NCBI RefSeq assembly: GCF_033115175.1
Contig: NC_084834.1
Span: 13,117,294-13,181,293 of the forward strand
Length of the DNA: 64,000 bases
Reading direction: 5' to 3'
Origin: Lepus europaeus
Taxonomy: Eukaryota; Chordata; Mammalia; Lagomorpha; Leporidae
Below, piece after piece: positions 1-13,109 of the stretch; the stretch's first letter is position 1; the number at the start of each line of letters is the position of its first letter. The notes beneath the pieces are model-generated. The model made no database searches. It saw only the letters and a list, made by a program, of their open reading frames with translations, and was not told the origin of the DNA. Made by a program: the position numbers and the translations under genes.

Positions 1-876
1 GAAATACCCGTGGCGATGTGAGATCAGGCGGAACAGTGTGCTGGTTATTATAATAATTCACTAGTACTGAGTACCTCCTCTCTGCCAGATTCATCACTGT
101 GTGCACTAAGAGCTGCAGTGATCCCAGCACACGGATGAGCAAACCGCACGCACAATTACATCGTTCATGCCACCCAGTTCAACAAGTAAGTGGTCTCCAA
201 ACTCCAAAAAGTTTCTAGAATAGGGAATGAAAAGGTAAATTTATCGTGGCACAAAAATTCTTGGAATCCATGCAAACCAGCGGCATTCAAAACGTTCATG
301 GGATTTTGTATTTGAAAGAAACTGGGCATGGGTTTCAAAATTTTTCACACCCAAACGAACATGTTTTCCTTGAGCTTTGTGGGGCCTCTTCCTAGTGTGG
401 AGGCCACAGAAGCCACTGTGAGGTCTGAACAAGGTGACCAATGGGGCGAATAGGTGGTGAGTGCAGCATTTTGGGACACTTAAGTTTGGTAAGAGTGCAC
501 GGGAGGTCTGGATGGAAATGGACCAGTTCCGTGTACTTTTGTTATGAGAGCAGAGCGGTAGTTGGCAGTGGACGGAAGGGTGAGAGCAGTTACCCTGTCT
601 TTTCTGAACCTTCCTCTAAGCCCCAAGTGAGGCAGATTGTTCCTTCCCCAGCACTGCTCTGTCTTTGAATTTACTGAACTGTATTGTAATGATCATGTTC
701 TAGGAGTATGATGAACATGTTAGACCTGAGTATTTTTCCCCAAAGTCTATCAGAATATGGACTGTCTTGTAATTTCTCTGAAATTCAGCATCTAGCCCTG
801 GTGCATTGCTGAGCATCCAAAATATGTAGGGGGAGCTTGTGTTGTGGTGTAGTGGGTGAAGACAGTATCTGTGAAG
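1..876. other. unassigned non-coding sequence left of the gap
   Basis: I see no convincing exon, RNA gene or recognisable repeat here. The open frames are short and carry no family motif. The segment ends at the assembly gap, near a SINE-like phrase (gtgttgtggtgtagtgggtg, 838-857) that could be the start of an old C-SINE cut by the gap. Confidence 0.5.
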
Positions 877-1076
877 NNNNNNNNNNNNNNNNNNNNNNNN
901 NNNNNNNNNNNNNNNNNNNNNNNNNNNNNNNNNNNNNNNNNNNNNNNNNNNNNNNNNNNNNNNNNNNNNNNNNNNNNNNNNNNNNNNNNNNNNNNNNNNN
1001 NNNNNNNNNNNNNNNNNNNNNNNNNNNNNNNNNNNNNNNNNNNNNNNNNNNNNNNNNNNNNNNNNNNNNNNNNNNN
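877..1076. other. assembly gap (200 N)
   Basis: Exactly 200 consecutive N. The round number suggests a placeholder gap and not a measured size. Any open frame crossing it is meaningless. Confidence 0.99.
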
Positions 1077-1609
1077 AGTGTTTGGCTTTCTATGCCTGAG
1101 AAACTCTCATGGGCTTTTTAGCCCAATCCAAATGCCTTAAGGGATGATTCTGAGACCAGAGTGCTGTTTTGGACATCTGTCATTCTATGAGTCTGCTGTG
1201 TATCCCGCTTCCCATGTTGGATCATTCTCTCCTTTTTGATTCTATCAGTTAGTATTAGCAGATACTAGTCTTATTTATGTGATCCCTTTGACACTTAATC
1301 CTATCATTATGATCAATTATGAACTGAAACTGATCACTTTGACTAGTGAAATGGCATTGGTACCTGCCACCTTGATGGGATTGAATTGAATCCCTGGGCA
1401 TGTTTCTGGCTCTACCATTAAGGGTAAGTCCGTGTGAGCATGTCCCATATTGTACATCTCTTCCCTCTCTTAATCCCACTCTTATATTTAACAGGGATCA
1501 CTTTTCAGCTAAATTTAAACACCTAAGAATAATTGTGTGTTAATTACAGAGTTCAAAAATGGTATTAAGTAGAACAAAAAAAAAACCACTAAAAGGAATA
1601 AAATACTAA

Positions 1610-3600
1610 GTTGTTCCTTGACAATCAGGGCAAGGGCTGATCAAGTCACCGTTTCTCATAGTGTCCATTTCACTTCAACAGGTTTTCTTTTACATGCTCA
1701 GTTAGTTGTCACCGATCAGGGAGAACATATGATATTTGTCCCTTTGGGACTGGCCTTTCACTCAGCATGATGTTTTCCAGATTTCTGCATTTTGTTGCAA
1801 ATGATTGGATTTCATTTTTCTTAATGCTGTATAGTATTCTATAGAGTACATATCCTATAATTTCTTTATCTAGTCTTCTGTTGATGGGTATTTAGGTTGA
1901 TTCCATGTCTTAACTATTGTGAATTGAGCTGCAATAAATATTGAAGTGCAGACAGTTCTTTTATTTGCCAATTTAATATCCTTTGGGGTAAACTCCAAGG
2001 AGTGGGATGGCTTTACCGTGTGGTAGGGCTATATTCAGGTTTCTGAGGAATCTCCAAATTGTCTCCCATAGTGTATTTACCAGTTTGCATTCCAACCAGC
2101 AGTGGATTAGTATGCCTTTTTCCCTACATCCTCACCAGCATCTGTTGTTAGCTGGTTTCTGTATGTAAGCCATTCTAACCAGGGTGAGGTGAAACCTCAC
2201 TGTGGTTTTGATTTGCATTTCCCTGATGGCTACTGATCCTGAACATTTTTTTTCCATGTGTCTATTGGCCATTTGCATTTCCTCTTTTAAAAAATGTCTA
2301 TTGGCACATCTCTTAAGTGGGTTGTTTGTTTTGTTGCTGTGGAGTCTCTTGATCTCTTTGTAGATTCTGGTTATTAATCCTTTATCAGTTTATAATTTGC
2401 AAATATCTTTTCCCATTCTGTTGGTTGCCTAGTCACTTTCCTAACTTTTTCTTTTGTAGTACAGTAACTTCTCAATTTTATGAAATCCCAATTGTTAATT
2501 TTGGCTTTGACTGCCTGTGCATCTGGGATCTTTTCCAAGAAGTCTTTGCCTGTGCCTGTATCTTGCAGGGTTTCTCCGATGTTCTCTAATGATTTGTTGG
2601 TGTCGGGTCATGTATTTAGATCTTTAATCCATGTTGAATGGATTTTTGTGTAAGGTGTAAGGTAGGGGTCTTGCTTCATGTTTCTGCACGCAGAAATCCA
2701 GTTTTCCCAGCACCATTTATTGAATAAACTGTCCTTGCTCTAGGAATTGGTTTTAGATACCTGATCAAATATAAGTTGGCTAGCCAGCGCCGCGGCTCAC
2801 TAGGCTAATCCTCCGCCTTGCGGCACCGCACACCGGGTTCTAGTCCGGATCGGGGCACCGATTCTGTCCCGGTTGCCCCTCTTCCAGGCCAGCTCTCTGC
2901 TGTGGCCAGGGAGTGCAGTGGAGGATGGCCCAAGTTCTTGGGCCCTGCACCCCATGGGAGACCAGGAGAAGCAACTGGCTCCTGCCATCAGATCAGCGCG
3001 GTGCGCCGGCTGCAGCGCGCCAACTGCGGCGGCCATTGGAGTGTGAACCAAAGGCAAAAGGAAGACCTTTCTCTCTGTCTCTCTCACTGTCCACTCTGCC
3101 TGTCAAATATATATATATATATATATAAAAGTTGGCTGTAGATGTTTGGGTTGATTTATGATATTTCTCTTCTGTTCCGTTGGTTTATCCATCTGTTTCT
3201 GTACCAGTACCATGCTGTTTTGATGACAACTGCCCTGCAGTATGTCCTGAAATGTGGTATTGTGATGCCTCTGGCTTTGTTTTTGTTGTACAAGATTGCT
3301 TTAACTATTCAAGGTCTCCTGTGTCTCCATATGAATTTCAGCATCATTTTTTCCAGATCTGAGAAGAAGGTCTTTGGTATTTTGATTGGTATTGCATTGA
3401 ATCTATAAATTGCTTTTGGGAGAATGGACATTTTGATGATACTAATTCTTCCAATCCATGAGCATGAAAGATTTTTCCATTTTTTGGTATCCTTTTCTAT
3501 TTCTTTCTTTAAGGTTTTGTAATTCTCATTGTAGAGATCTTTGACATCCTTGGTTAACTTTATTCCAAGGTATTTGATTGTTTTTGTAACTGTTGTGAAT
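1610..3600 (-). mobile_element. LINE-1 fragment, ORF2 3' region, antisense
   Basis: Read on the minus strand this is the end of a mammalian L1 ORF2 and its flank. On the plus strand the familiar reversed L1 phrases appear in order: 'ttgatgggtatttaggttga', 'agcagtggattagtatgcc', 'gtttctgtaccagtaccatg', 'atttgattgtttttgtaact'. Frames are broken, so the copy is dead. A younger C-SINE interrupts it at 2782-3128, with the L1 sequence resuming on the other side. Outer limits are approximate. Confidence 0.8.
2782..3128 (+). mobile_element. C-SINE inserted in an L1
   Basis: A near-consensus lagomorph C-SINE: tRNA-like head (gccagcgccgcggctcacta), body with 'ggatggcccaagttcttggg', a CT-rich stretch, then an (AT)n tail in place of a simple A tail. 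It is flanked by the direct repeat aagttggct (2773-2781 and 3129-3137), the target-site duplication. It is younger than the L1 it interrupts. Confidence 0.92.
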
Positions 3601-3924
3601 GGGATTTATCTTAGAAGTAGAAAAGACTACTTTAAGTCAATTGAAATCAGGATCTTTTATCAAGTAAAGTAAAATGAGAAAATTGTATATGATGTGTATG
3701 ACACAGTGCAAAATAGCTGAAGACTAAAATATTAATAAAACTGAACAATTAAACAAAAAATAAGTAAATGCAATAACTGAAAACTTTCCTTGTTGTCTCT
3801 CCAGTAGAAAATATAACTGAGTGCAATAATTTTTTTTCAGACACTGAAAATATTTCCTTGGAGATGGTTTGTTTCATTTTATTTTTTGGCATCTCTCAGA
3901 TTCTTTCAGGTATATTTTTTAGTT

Positions 3925-4160
3925 GTATCCATTTATTGCTTTGAAAGACAAAAAGTGAGGACTCTCATCCTCTAGTTCACATCCCGAATGCCACAATGAT
4001 CAGGACTGGTCCTGGAAAAGGTGAGAACTAGGTCTCTCATGTAGGTGACAAGGATTCTACGGTTTGAGCCCTCACTACTGCACTCAAAAGTGTGCTTGAA
4101 CAGGAAGCTGGTGTCAAGAGCTGAAGCTGGTTATTGAATCAAGGCACTGTGGTATGGACA
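3925..4160 (-). mobile_element. old SINE-like element, minus strand
   Basis: Decayed match to the reversed C-SINE layout: a 'gaaagacaaaaagtgagg' start, the 'tctctcatgtaggtgacaagg' middle, and a 'gagccctcactactgcact' end. Divergence is high and the borders are uncertain. Confidence 0.4.
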
Positions 4161-4280
4161 TAGGTTTCCTGATCATCAGGCCAAATATCACTTTCTCATT
4201 CGTATCTATGTTGTTTATATCTACTTTTCTCTTCCCTTTATCTTTGGTGAGTACAATGCACTTTAGAAAATGTGTGTAGC

Positions 4281-6328
4281 TTGATAATAATCTGGTGGGC
4301 TTTAGGCCTTGTAAGTTAAGAGGCCCAGACCTATCTATCTCTTCACATGGGGTATATCCTAAGGGAGGTCTGAACCTCCTAGGGGAAGGCACTCTGTTGA
4401 CTTTCATTACTTGGCTGGCCTGGGAGGAGAGCTGGCCAGGTCAAGGAGGGGGCATCTCTAACAAGAAATTTACAGTTCTGCCTGCAATGTTGCTGACCCT
4501 ACTTGACCATACACTCAGCTGCAGTGGTCACTTTGGAAGTTGGGCTGAGTGAAGGGCTTTTCAGCTTAGAGCCAATAAGATCTGTGGCTCTGACCTGGGC
4601 ATCCTTCGACTCCAGGGCAGGTCCATTTCCAGTGATCCAACTCTTGGCAGAGCTGCCAGGGCTCTTCACAAGCTGACTTCTGCTGAAGCCCAGGCTTACC
4701 ACATTGAAAGCCACTGCAGTGGACTGGCCTGTTGGGTCTCCTTGAGGGCAGATCACTGTACAGATCAGCCATTAATAGGCCTGCCACCCATTGCTTCTGA
4801 TGCCGAGCTTTCTTTTCCTCCTGGTTTGTGTTAAAGCAGACCAGAGGATGCAAGTCAAGGGAGTACCCGTTTCCCATCTCTAATCTTCGGTGGCCTGAAC
4901 TACAAGTCTATAGTCACAGGCATGTTCTGTAGTAGTTTTTCTAAGGTAGACAATGCCCATGAGGAAAATTATATTCTCACTTTAAAACTTTCTTTCCCTT
5001 TGGTCTGAAAGGGAGGTTTTTTCTACTTACTGTATACTTCGCTGATGGCGAAGTGAATCTAGCTATGAGATTATTATTTAAGTTCTTATTTTGGCTATGC
5101 TATTACAGAAAAATGTTAGCCATCTCTTTCATAAGGTCTAAAGATTAAATTGTGCATCCTACAGATTCCTTCATAATAGAATTAGTTTCCTACCTTGAAG
5201 AGAATAGAGAAATGAAAGAACAAGTTGGGCTTAGAATAGAGAAATGAGGGAGCAAGTCCTAGATCGCTTGCTGACAATAGCAATATCACATGAATACTTA
5301 GCAAACCATTTCAACCATTAGATAACAACTTAAGAAAACATTTACCAGAAGGTCCAATGCCTTCTATAAATTTTAAGAATCATGTATTTGGAAACACCTC
5401 TTAAATATCTAACATGGTGTAGTTTGTTTAACCAGTAAACTTAAGCACAACCATCTAAAATGTTTTTAGTTTCTTTCTACCAACACGTTTAAAACATATG
5501 ATACACAGATTCAGGTCACACAAATTAAAATGTATCTTTGATTGATTTTAGAAGCCCCTTATATCAGGTTCTATTTGCCTCTCAATCAGAAAAATTACTT
5601 GTAGCTTAGACAGCACCTTTCTTAGCTCCTCTAATAATGACTTTGTCCTTTGTTCTAGACCATGTCTAGCACACTTGGGCCTCATTCCTTTGTAATCATA
5701 ACCTCTACCACCAATGGCTCTACTCCCAACCTGTGTGTACTGATGGTCCTCTTCCCCACTTAATGCTGTATAATTGTTCAAACCTGGTCAATGCCACTCT
5801 TAGGATCATTGGTTACTATCCTCACTCTGTCTTTTATGACCTTGTCTAAATATGAGCAGAGTCGGCAAACTTGGAAGGCTTCCATAGCCTTGGCAACTCA
5901 TGACGACAGCCTAGGGTGGTTACTGGCGCCATAAACTAGAGTGTCAATTTGTTGGGTCAACAACAGGAGCCACTGTGCACTTGCTCCTCATGTGGGATCT
6001 CTATCCTTAATGTGCTGTACATTGTGATTTAATGCTATAACTAGTACTCAAACAGTATGTTTCACTTTGTGTTTCTATGTGGGTGCAAACTGTTGAAATC
6101 TTTATACTAAATTGATCTTCTGTATATAAAGAGAATTGAAAATGAATCTTGATGCAAATGGAAGGGGAGAAGGAGCAGGAGAGGGGAGGATTGCGGGTGG
6201 GAGGGAAGTTATGGGAGGGGGAAGCCATTGTAATCCATAAGCTGTACACTGGAAATTTATATTCATTAAATAAAAGTAAAAAAAAAAAACACTCTTTAAA
6301 GCATTGTAAAAAAAAAAAAGAAAAGAAA
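4281..6328 (+). mobile_element. 5'-truncated rabbit-type LINE-1 with target-site duplication
   Basis: About 2 kb of L1 3' region ending in the lagomorph L1 3'UTR signature: a G/A-rich tract near 6150-6220, the phrase 'aagccattgtaatccataag', the polyadenylation-like 'cattaaataaaagt', then A-rich tracts. The whole insert is bounded by a 16-bp direct repeat agaaaatgtgtgtagc at 4265-4280 and 6329-6344, so both ends are well placed. It carries no intact ORF2; most of it is 3'UTR. Short open frames inside it are not genes. Confidence 0.85.
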
Positions 6329-6344
6329 AGAAAATGTGTGTAGC

Positions 6345-7558
6345 AACTAAACTTATAATTTGGGTTAGGCAACCCCTAAATTGTCTCTCAATGATCCCCA
6401 TCTTCTGGTATGTATTTCCTTTTTTAATACCATTCCCTTGAGTGTAGTCTTTGCCTTTAACGAATAGTATATGACAAAAAGTTAGATTTCAGTTTTGGCA
6501 TTGCATTACCTAATGAATGTAAATTTTGTCTTAGGTATCTTTTCTTGTTCTCAATCTCATTTTTTTGAGGAAAAAAAATCAACAACATATGGTGAGCTTC
6601 ATTCCAGAGAACCCCAGTAGGAAAATCTATTTGATAATCACACAATGAGAATATGATACTGGCAATTGTCATATGAGTGAAGCTCAAAATAGATCCTCCT
6701 ACAGGAAGACTTTGCTGATGGCAGTCCCAGGCTACAAAGTATTGCAACTTATGAAATGCCTTGAGCTAGAGTACTTGCCCAAGCCTAACAAATATTCCAC
6801 AATCCACAGGAATAGTGATATAATAATATTTGTTCTTTTAAACTACTAAGTTCTGAGGCAATTCTTTTACATGCTGAAGTAGACAATAGTAGTCTGCCAA
6901 AAGAGGTATCTACCATGAATCAGAATATGACCTTATTTAGAATCATGTCTACAGGTGTAATAGAAGTAAAGACTGACTTGACATCATCTTGGATTGGATT
7001 GGGCCTTTAATCTGTTAGGTATACTTATAATAAGACATGACCACATAGAAAACATGATATAAAAGTGGATGCATAGATTTAAGTAGTCAAAGAAAATGAA
7101 GAGTGTTGGTCATCACCAGAAGCTAGAAGACAAGCTCAGAGCCCCTGGAGGTAAAATCATCTTGGAATTTTGTCTTCTAGAACCATGAGGATAAATTTCT
7201 GTTGTTTCTAAATCACTGAGTGTGTGATATTTTCTTACAGAAACCCTGGGAAACTAACACAGCAATAGACAAATAGTCCTTAGATTGAAAAAATGACATT
7301 TCCTATAAAAATTTATGAAATAAGGAATTTAAGCTTGCCAAAATTTTTACTGTAATATCTCAAAGATAATGAAAGTGAAAAGATGCAAAGAAACTAATAG
7401 TACATAATAATTGAAACTCATTAACTTGTGGTAATGAGAGAAAATTGCTACTTGCTCTTACATTTAAGTTATAAAATAATATTTTACCCATTAAAACAGT
7501 AATTTAACATCTACTCAGAGCCCAAATGTCGGTTGCCACTTATACTTAGCTCAATGAA

Positions 7559-7561
<3 letters not shown>
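6345..7561. other. non-coding stretch containing an ancient repeat
   Basis: No exon found. The part from about 6940 to 7262 is an old interspersed repeat (listed separately); the rest is unassigned AT-rich sequence. Confidence 0.5.
6940..7262 (+). mobile_element. ancient mammalian interspersed repeat, family not assigned
   Basis: Ends with 'ataaatttctgttgtttcta' and 'gaaactaacacagc' (7190-7262). This resembles a common old mammalian repeat whose consensus ends in a similar 'taaatttctgttgtttaag ... aaactaatacag'. A reverse-oriented relative is at 20230-20540. The family name is from memory and not certain. Confidence 0.5.
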
Positions 7562-7617
<56 letters not shown>

Positions 7618-7634
7618 GAAAGAGAGAGAGAGAG
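7562..7634. repeat. compound microsatellite (TA)n(CA)n(GA)n
   Basis: Uninterrupted TA dinucleotides to about 7598, then CA to about 7617, then GA to 7634. A three-part compound tract of this kind is likely polymorphic. Confidence 0.97.
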
Positions 7635-8556
7635 GTAAGAGATTTTATATCTACCAAGGAAATGTGAAATTCAAATTCAATGTACTTCTGTGACTTGTCT
7701 TAATATGCACTGTTTTGCAGTATTTTGCCATTGGATTTTTTGCTGTCCAATCAGCAGATCTTGTTTTTTATGGGCTGCACTCAATATCAGGCATAGGAGA
7801 CATGGGAATTGGGTATATCAGATTCTGTTGTCTTAAGAGTTTTAGATGTGATTACTTTCCATGACATGCTCTCATCCAAAATGTTTAAGGTAAAAAAAAA
7901 AAAAGTCAGAATTGACTAACGGTTGATTAACGGTAGTGGTAGAAAATGGCTTTACCATATCCACTACATTCCACTGCCATCACCCAAAGTCTGTGGGGAA
8001 ATATGTGGTTGGCCAGAATTTCCCATAGAACCTGTGTCTGGATATTTATAGCAACATTTACACTATCTAGATGAGGGTAGTAGCAGAAATCCAAAATTAG
8101 TGCAATCACTGCCAACTTTTGTTCCTTTAGTTCTCCCCTTTTTTAAATCATTTTAAGTTTGAAATACCTGCAATATTTCTATTATCCTTGGTAAATCCTG
8201 TATACTAAAACAATTACATTGAAAACAAATTCAGAGAAAATATGAAAAAAAATGAAATCTTTAGCTAAAATAACACAAAGAAAAATATTTTAAAATATAA
8301 ATGAAGTATTTTATTAATGAAATAAAAAATAAAATAAAGGAATATTAAATATCACTTTATAGATTTTGTGTATAGTGATAAAACAAAAAAAAAACCTACA
8401 AGAGTCTAGCTTCCATTGTTATAAAAAATAAAGAATAGTTAAATATTATAAAAATAATAGTGTTTACATTGTTCCCAACTCTTTACTCAATTCTATATGA
8501 AGTTTACTATACCAAAAATTAAAAATCAATTTGTTATTTGTTTGTGATACCCCAAG
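7635..8556. other. unassigned AT-rich non-coding sequence
   Basis: I see no exon, RNA gene or clear mobile element. The section at 8220-8460 is very A/T rich. Confidence 0.5.
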
Positions 8557-8570
8557 CTCATATGCTTTTT

Positions 8571-8898
8571 TTTTTTTTTTTTTGGACAGGCAGAGTGGAT
8601 AGTGAGAGAGAGACAGAGAGAAAGGTCTTCCTTTGCTGTTGGTTCACCCTCCAATGGATGCTGTGGCCGGCGCACCGCGCTGATCCGATGGCAGGAGCCA
8701 GGTGCTTCTCCTGGTCTCCCATGCGGGTGCAGGGCCCAAGCACTTGGGCCATCCTCCACTGCCTTCCCAGGCTATAGCAGAGAGCTGGCCTGGAAGAGGG
8801 GCAACAGGGACAGAATCTGGCACCCCAACCGGGACTAGAACCCGGTGTGCCAGCACCGCAAGGCAGAGGGTTAGCCTGTTAAGCCACGGCGCCGGCAA
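8571..8898 (-). mobile_element. C-SINE, minus strand
   Basis: Young C-SINE in reverse: T tract, 'ggacaggcagagtggatagt', GA-rich stretch, body, and the reversed head ending 'aagccacggcgccggc'. It is flanked by the direct repeat ctcatatgcttttt (8557-8570 and 8899-8912). Open frames on both strands here are SINE artefacts. Confidence 0.93.
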
Positions 8899-8912
8899 CT
8901 CATATGCTTTTT

Positions 8913-9938
8913 ATGAAACAAAAAGTTTAGATTCTGATAAAGTTAAATAACTGCAAATAGTTTATTCAAGAGCTAATTCCAAAAAGTACTGTGACAGTGT
9001 GGCAGAGATTTTCTAGGAAGAAAGAAGAGGTAAGAAAATATGGGCCCATTTGTGGGTTGCTGTAGTGGGAAATGAAGGTATAATATTCCATAGCCTTACT
9101 GAAAAAATAACTAGAACTAAAATGGATCTCATAGCTATCTAATTGAAGACAGAGGAAACCTTAGACAAAACATTTGATGGTTATACAAATGTCTCCATCT
9201 CAGAATGGTAGTCCTCACACTGTTCAGAGAACAGTGAGACAAGATAGAACCTTAAGTTAATACTACAAGCATATGAATTAGAAGATCTGTATAAAGAACA
9301 AAAACTAAGAATTTGTTATAGAAGATCTGATACTGGCTATTTGGAAAATCTTCACCAATAATGCTATCTTGGACCCAAATCTAAGGAATGAGTATAAGTT
9401 AATAGACCCTATTTGTTGGAAAGTAATGAAACAATTACTTTAGACAAAAAACACGAAAATCCTTACAGAGAAAGAGCTTGGTGCACAGAAAGCATCAGAA
9501 GCAGTATTAATGGAGCACAAGGAAGGCAAAACTAGATGAAGAAGAAAATATAGTCCAGGGACAAAGTATTCCAGGCCTGGGTATAATACTGTAAATAGTA
9601 AGGATGCATTTTAAGCACACTGTGTGATGACCAGATAAAAATGATCATTTACAAAGTCTCTTTTTGGGGAAAGGATTTCATGGGTAGGCTGTGAAGCTAT
9701 ACTTGGAAAAAGAAGAAAGAGTGATGGTCAGGAAATATAGGAGGCTATTTCTGGACACTAAGAGGTATCGGTAACGAACATGAAAGTAGCAAGAAGTTGG
9801 TATTTTTAAAGCACATTCGAGGTTTTAGAAGGAGAATTTGTTAATAGCACAGGCTTGTTATGAGAAACACTAAGTGATGCTTGATAGCTTATGTTCTGTG
9901 ATCCTCCATGGATGGTATTAAATTTCATAAAAAATATT
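8913..9938. other. unassigned non-coding sequence
   Basis: No exon or recognisable repeat seen. A-rich, with no long open frame. Confidence 0.5.
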
Positions 9939-9955
9939 GAAGATAAACCATTCAA

Positions 9956-10286
9956 AGCCAGCGCCGCGGCTCAATAGGCTAATCCTCCGCCTTGCGGCGC
10001 CGGCACACCGGGTTCTAGTCCCGGTCGGGGCACCAGATTCTATCCCGGTTGCCCCTCTTCCAGGCCAGCTCTCTGCTGTGGCCAGGGAGTGCAGTGGAGG
10101 ATGGCCCAAGTGCTTGGGCCCTGCACCCGCATGGGAGACCAGGAGAAGCACCTGGCTCCTGCCATCGGATCAGCGTGGTGCGCCGGCCACAGCGGCCATT
10201 GGAGGGTGAACCAACGGCAAAGGAAGACCTTTCTCTCTGTCTCTCTCTCTCACTATCCACTCTGCCTGTCAAAAAAAAAAAAAAAA
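9956..10286 (+). mobile_element. C-SINE, plus strand
   Basis: Near-consensus C-SINE with a pure A tail. The direct repeat gaagataaaccattcaa (17 bp) flanks it at 9939-9955 and 10287-10303. The long perfect duplication and clean tail suggest recent insertion. Confidence 0.95.
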
Positions 10287-10303
10287 GAAGATAAACCATT
10301 CAA

Positions 10304-10969
10304 GCATTGGAACTCTAAAATTTTTATCTCAAGATCATATGTCCATTAGTAACATCCAAGTTCTATATCTAACTGGCAACTGTCTCACAGTCACCTTGAA
10401 ATAATTAAATGCAATATTGATTTCATCATTTTTTAACTCATTGTTAAATATTCCTGTCTTGGTAGGTGTGCCTTGTATTGACACTGAATTCTCTTTCCAA
10501 ATTTCACCCTTCTTGAATATTCTCACTTCTGTCCTATATGAGAATAGAAGGAGAAAACTCTTAGCTTTTGCCCTTAATATCATCAGAGATATTTAACATC
10601 AAACACTCCTCTTGGTTACAGCGAAAGTGTAAAGGAGGGCCCCTTGGCCATGATGGTGTATGATGCATAGAAAAGCACAGTAAGATCTTGAGAATTACTT
10701 CCCTTGAACGTATATAATTAAATTTCAATTTGGATAGCTTTTTATAAACTTATTTAAGGAATAATTTAAAAGGTTCATAGTGTAATATATCACGGATAAT
10801 GCTGTCGGGTATTTTTGAAATGTGATATATTTATTCAATGCCTTTTTTAATGATTTCATTGAAATACTGTATACATAGCAAGAAATTCACATAAGCAAAC
10901 AGATATGCAAGTTTTTGTCCTTTGAGCACACTATTGAGTTTCCACATGTAGAAATTTGAAATTAGACCC
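10304..10969. other. unassigned non-coding sequence
   Basis: No exon or clear mobile element identified. It leads into the L1 fragment that starts near 10970. Confidence 0.45.
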
Positions 10970-11213
10970 CTTTTTTCCACCCTACACAAGTATCAATTCA
11001 CAGAGGATCAAGGATCTAAACTTAAGGCCTGAAACAAGCAAGCAGCTAGAGGAGCACATAGGTGACATGGTGCAGACATTAGCCGGGGCAAAGGCTTTTG
11101 GATTAAAACCCCAGAAACACTGGCAATAATAACAAAAATAGACAGATGCGATTACATCAAGTGAAAAACCTTCTGCTCAGCAAAGGAAAAAAAATAACAA
11201 AATGAAGAGGGTG

Positions 11214-11564
11214 TTCGCTGGTGCCGTGGCTTAACAGGCTAATCCTCCACCTTGCGGCGCCGGCACACCGGGTTCTAGTCCCGGTTGGGGCGCTGGATTC
11301 TATCCCGGTTGCCCCTCTTCCTGGCCAGCTCTCTGCTGTGGCCCGGGAGTGCAGTGGAGGATGGCCCAAGTGCTTGGGCCCTGCACCCGCATGGGAGAAC
11401 AGGAGAAGCACCTGGCTCCTGGCTTCAGATCAGCTCGATGCGCCGGCCGCAGCGGCCATTGGAGGGTGAACCAACCGCAAAAAGGATGGCCTTTCTCTCT
11501 GTCTCTCTCTCTCACTATCCACTCTGCCTGTCAAAAAAAAAAAAAAAAAAAAAAAAGGAGAGAA
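11214..11564 (+). mobile_element. C-SINE, plus strand
   Basis: C-SINE with a long A tail, flanked by the direct repeat gaagagggtg (11204-11213 and 11565-11574). It sits directly against the older SINE that follows. Confidence 0.9.
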
Positions 11565-11574
11565 GAAGAGGGTG

Positions 11575-11930
11575 CCACAGTTGTGGTGCAGTGGTTAAGC
11601 TACTGTCTGTGATATGGGCACCAATCTAGTCTTGGATGCTCCACTTTCTATCCAGCTCCATACTAATGCACCTGGGAAAACAGAAGAAAATGGCCCAAAT
11701 ACTGGCACCCTGTCACACATATGGAGTCACCTACATGGCATTAGGCTCCTTGTTTATGCCTGGCCTAACCCATGATCATTGCAACCATTTAGTAGTGAAC
11801 CACCAGACAGAAACTCTGTATGTCAATCTCTCTCCTTCTGTATGTGTACATGTGTGTGTTTGTGTATGTATCTCTCCATCTCACTCTATATCTCTGCCAT
11901 TAATTCGCCCAAATAAATAAATATAAAAGA
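11575..11930 (+). mobile_element. older diverged SINE, plus strand
   Basis: Same layout as the C-SINEs but with many substitutions: 'gttgtggtgcagtggttaag' head, 'gaaaatggcccaaatactgg' body, a CT/GT-rich stretch and an 'aaataaataaatataaaag' tail. Confidence 0.75.
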
Positions 11931-12770
11931 GTGAAGAGGCAACAGTAGAAAATATTTACAAACTGTGCATACAATAAATATATAGGATATATAAAGAGCT
12001 CAAGAAGCTCCATAACAACAAAACATATAACCCATTTAATAAATGTGCAAAGGTTATGAACAGACATTTTTCAAAAAATGAAATACAAAAGGCTGACAGA
12101 CACATGAAGAAATTCTCATGATCATTAGTCAGCAGGAAAATGCAATAAAAGCCACAATGCGGTATCAACTCTCTTCATTTAGACTGAATTTTATCCAAAA
12201 ATCAAACAATGACTAATGCAGGCAAGCTTTTAGAGAAAAAAGGTGCCCTAATACATAGTTATTGGAAATGCAAATTAGTACAACCATTTTGGAAAACAGT
12301 ATAGAGATTTCTAAGAAACTAAAAATAGATCCTACCATATGATCCAGTTATCCCAAAGGAAATAAAATTGGAGTACAAAAGAGATACCTGCACTACCATG
12401 TTTATGGCAGCTCAGTTCACAACAGCTAAGATATTGAATCAACCTAGATGTCCATCAACTAATGACTGGATAAAGAAATGTTGTTTATATGCTCTGTGGA
12501 ATATTAAGCAAATGAATTCCTGACATTTGCAACAAAATGGATGAAACTTGAGATCATTATTCTAAGTGAAATAAGTCAGACCCAGAAACACAAATAACAT
12601 GTTTTCTCTTATTTGTGGGAGTTAACATAAAAGACAGTATAAAAATTGTGTGGATGTCATGTCATTTTCTATGTAGTTATAAATATTGCTTAACTCAATC
12701 ATATCACAGAAATGGTAATGCAAGTTTCTTTCCCATACTGAAAAAAAAAAAAGAAAGAAAGAAAGAAATG

Positions 12771-13109
12771 AAGAGAGGAGATGCTGTCCTATGAGCCAGA
12801 TAATTATTTTGCTTTCCTAAATTAGTTAATTAATCTTGTCAAAAAATTTTCAAATAAATCCTATTTACCCGACTAAGATACTCCAAAAACATAAAATTAC
12901 TCAGAATCTAGATCTGAGTTAAATTGATCCTATCATGTTAACAAAAATCCTGTTTTTTAATATTTGAATAACGTGAAACCATAAGTGACCTTTCACTGAC
13001 TCAAGTGACAAGTATCAATGTCATTGTCAATTTTCCAAATCCATATTTGTTGTGTTAGCTGAATTGTAAATAACAGAGAGTTAGCACTTGCTCAATATGT
13101 AGTTAATAA
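12771..13109. other. unassigned non-coding sequence
   Basis: AT-rich sequence between two L1 pieces, with nothing recognisable. Confidence 0.45.

Larger units (their letters stand above)
10970..12770 (+). mobile_element. LINE-1 3' fragment, plus strand, interrupted by two SINEs
   Basis: Decayed sense-strand L1 ORF2 end: 'gatcaaggatctaaacttaa', 'aggcttttggattaaaac', then after the SINEs 'agctcaagaagctcc', 'aaatgcaataaaagccaca', 'aacctagatgtccatcaact', 'gaaataagtcagaccc'. It ends in an A-rich (gaaa)n tail near 12740-12768. It is broken by a C-SINE (11214-11564) and an older SINE (11575-11930). No coding capacity remains. Confidence 0.8.

Noticed and set aside
8526..8898. Overlapping open frames on both strands with arginine- and serine-rich residues; the same pattern at 10 kb, 11.3 kb, 15.4 kb and 30.4 kb
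   Set aside because: All are translations of C-SINE bodies and their CT/GA stretches.
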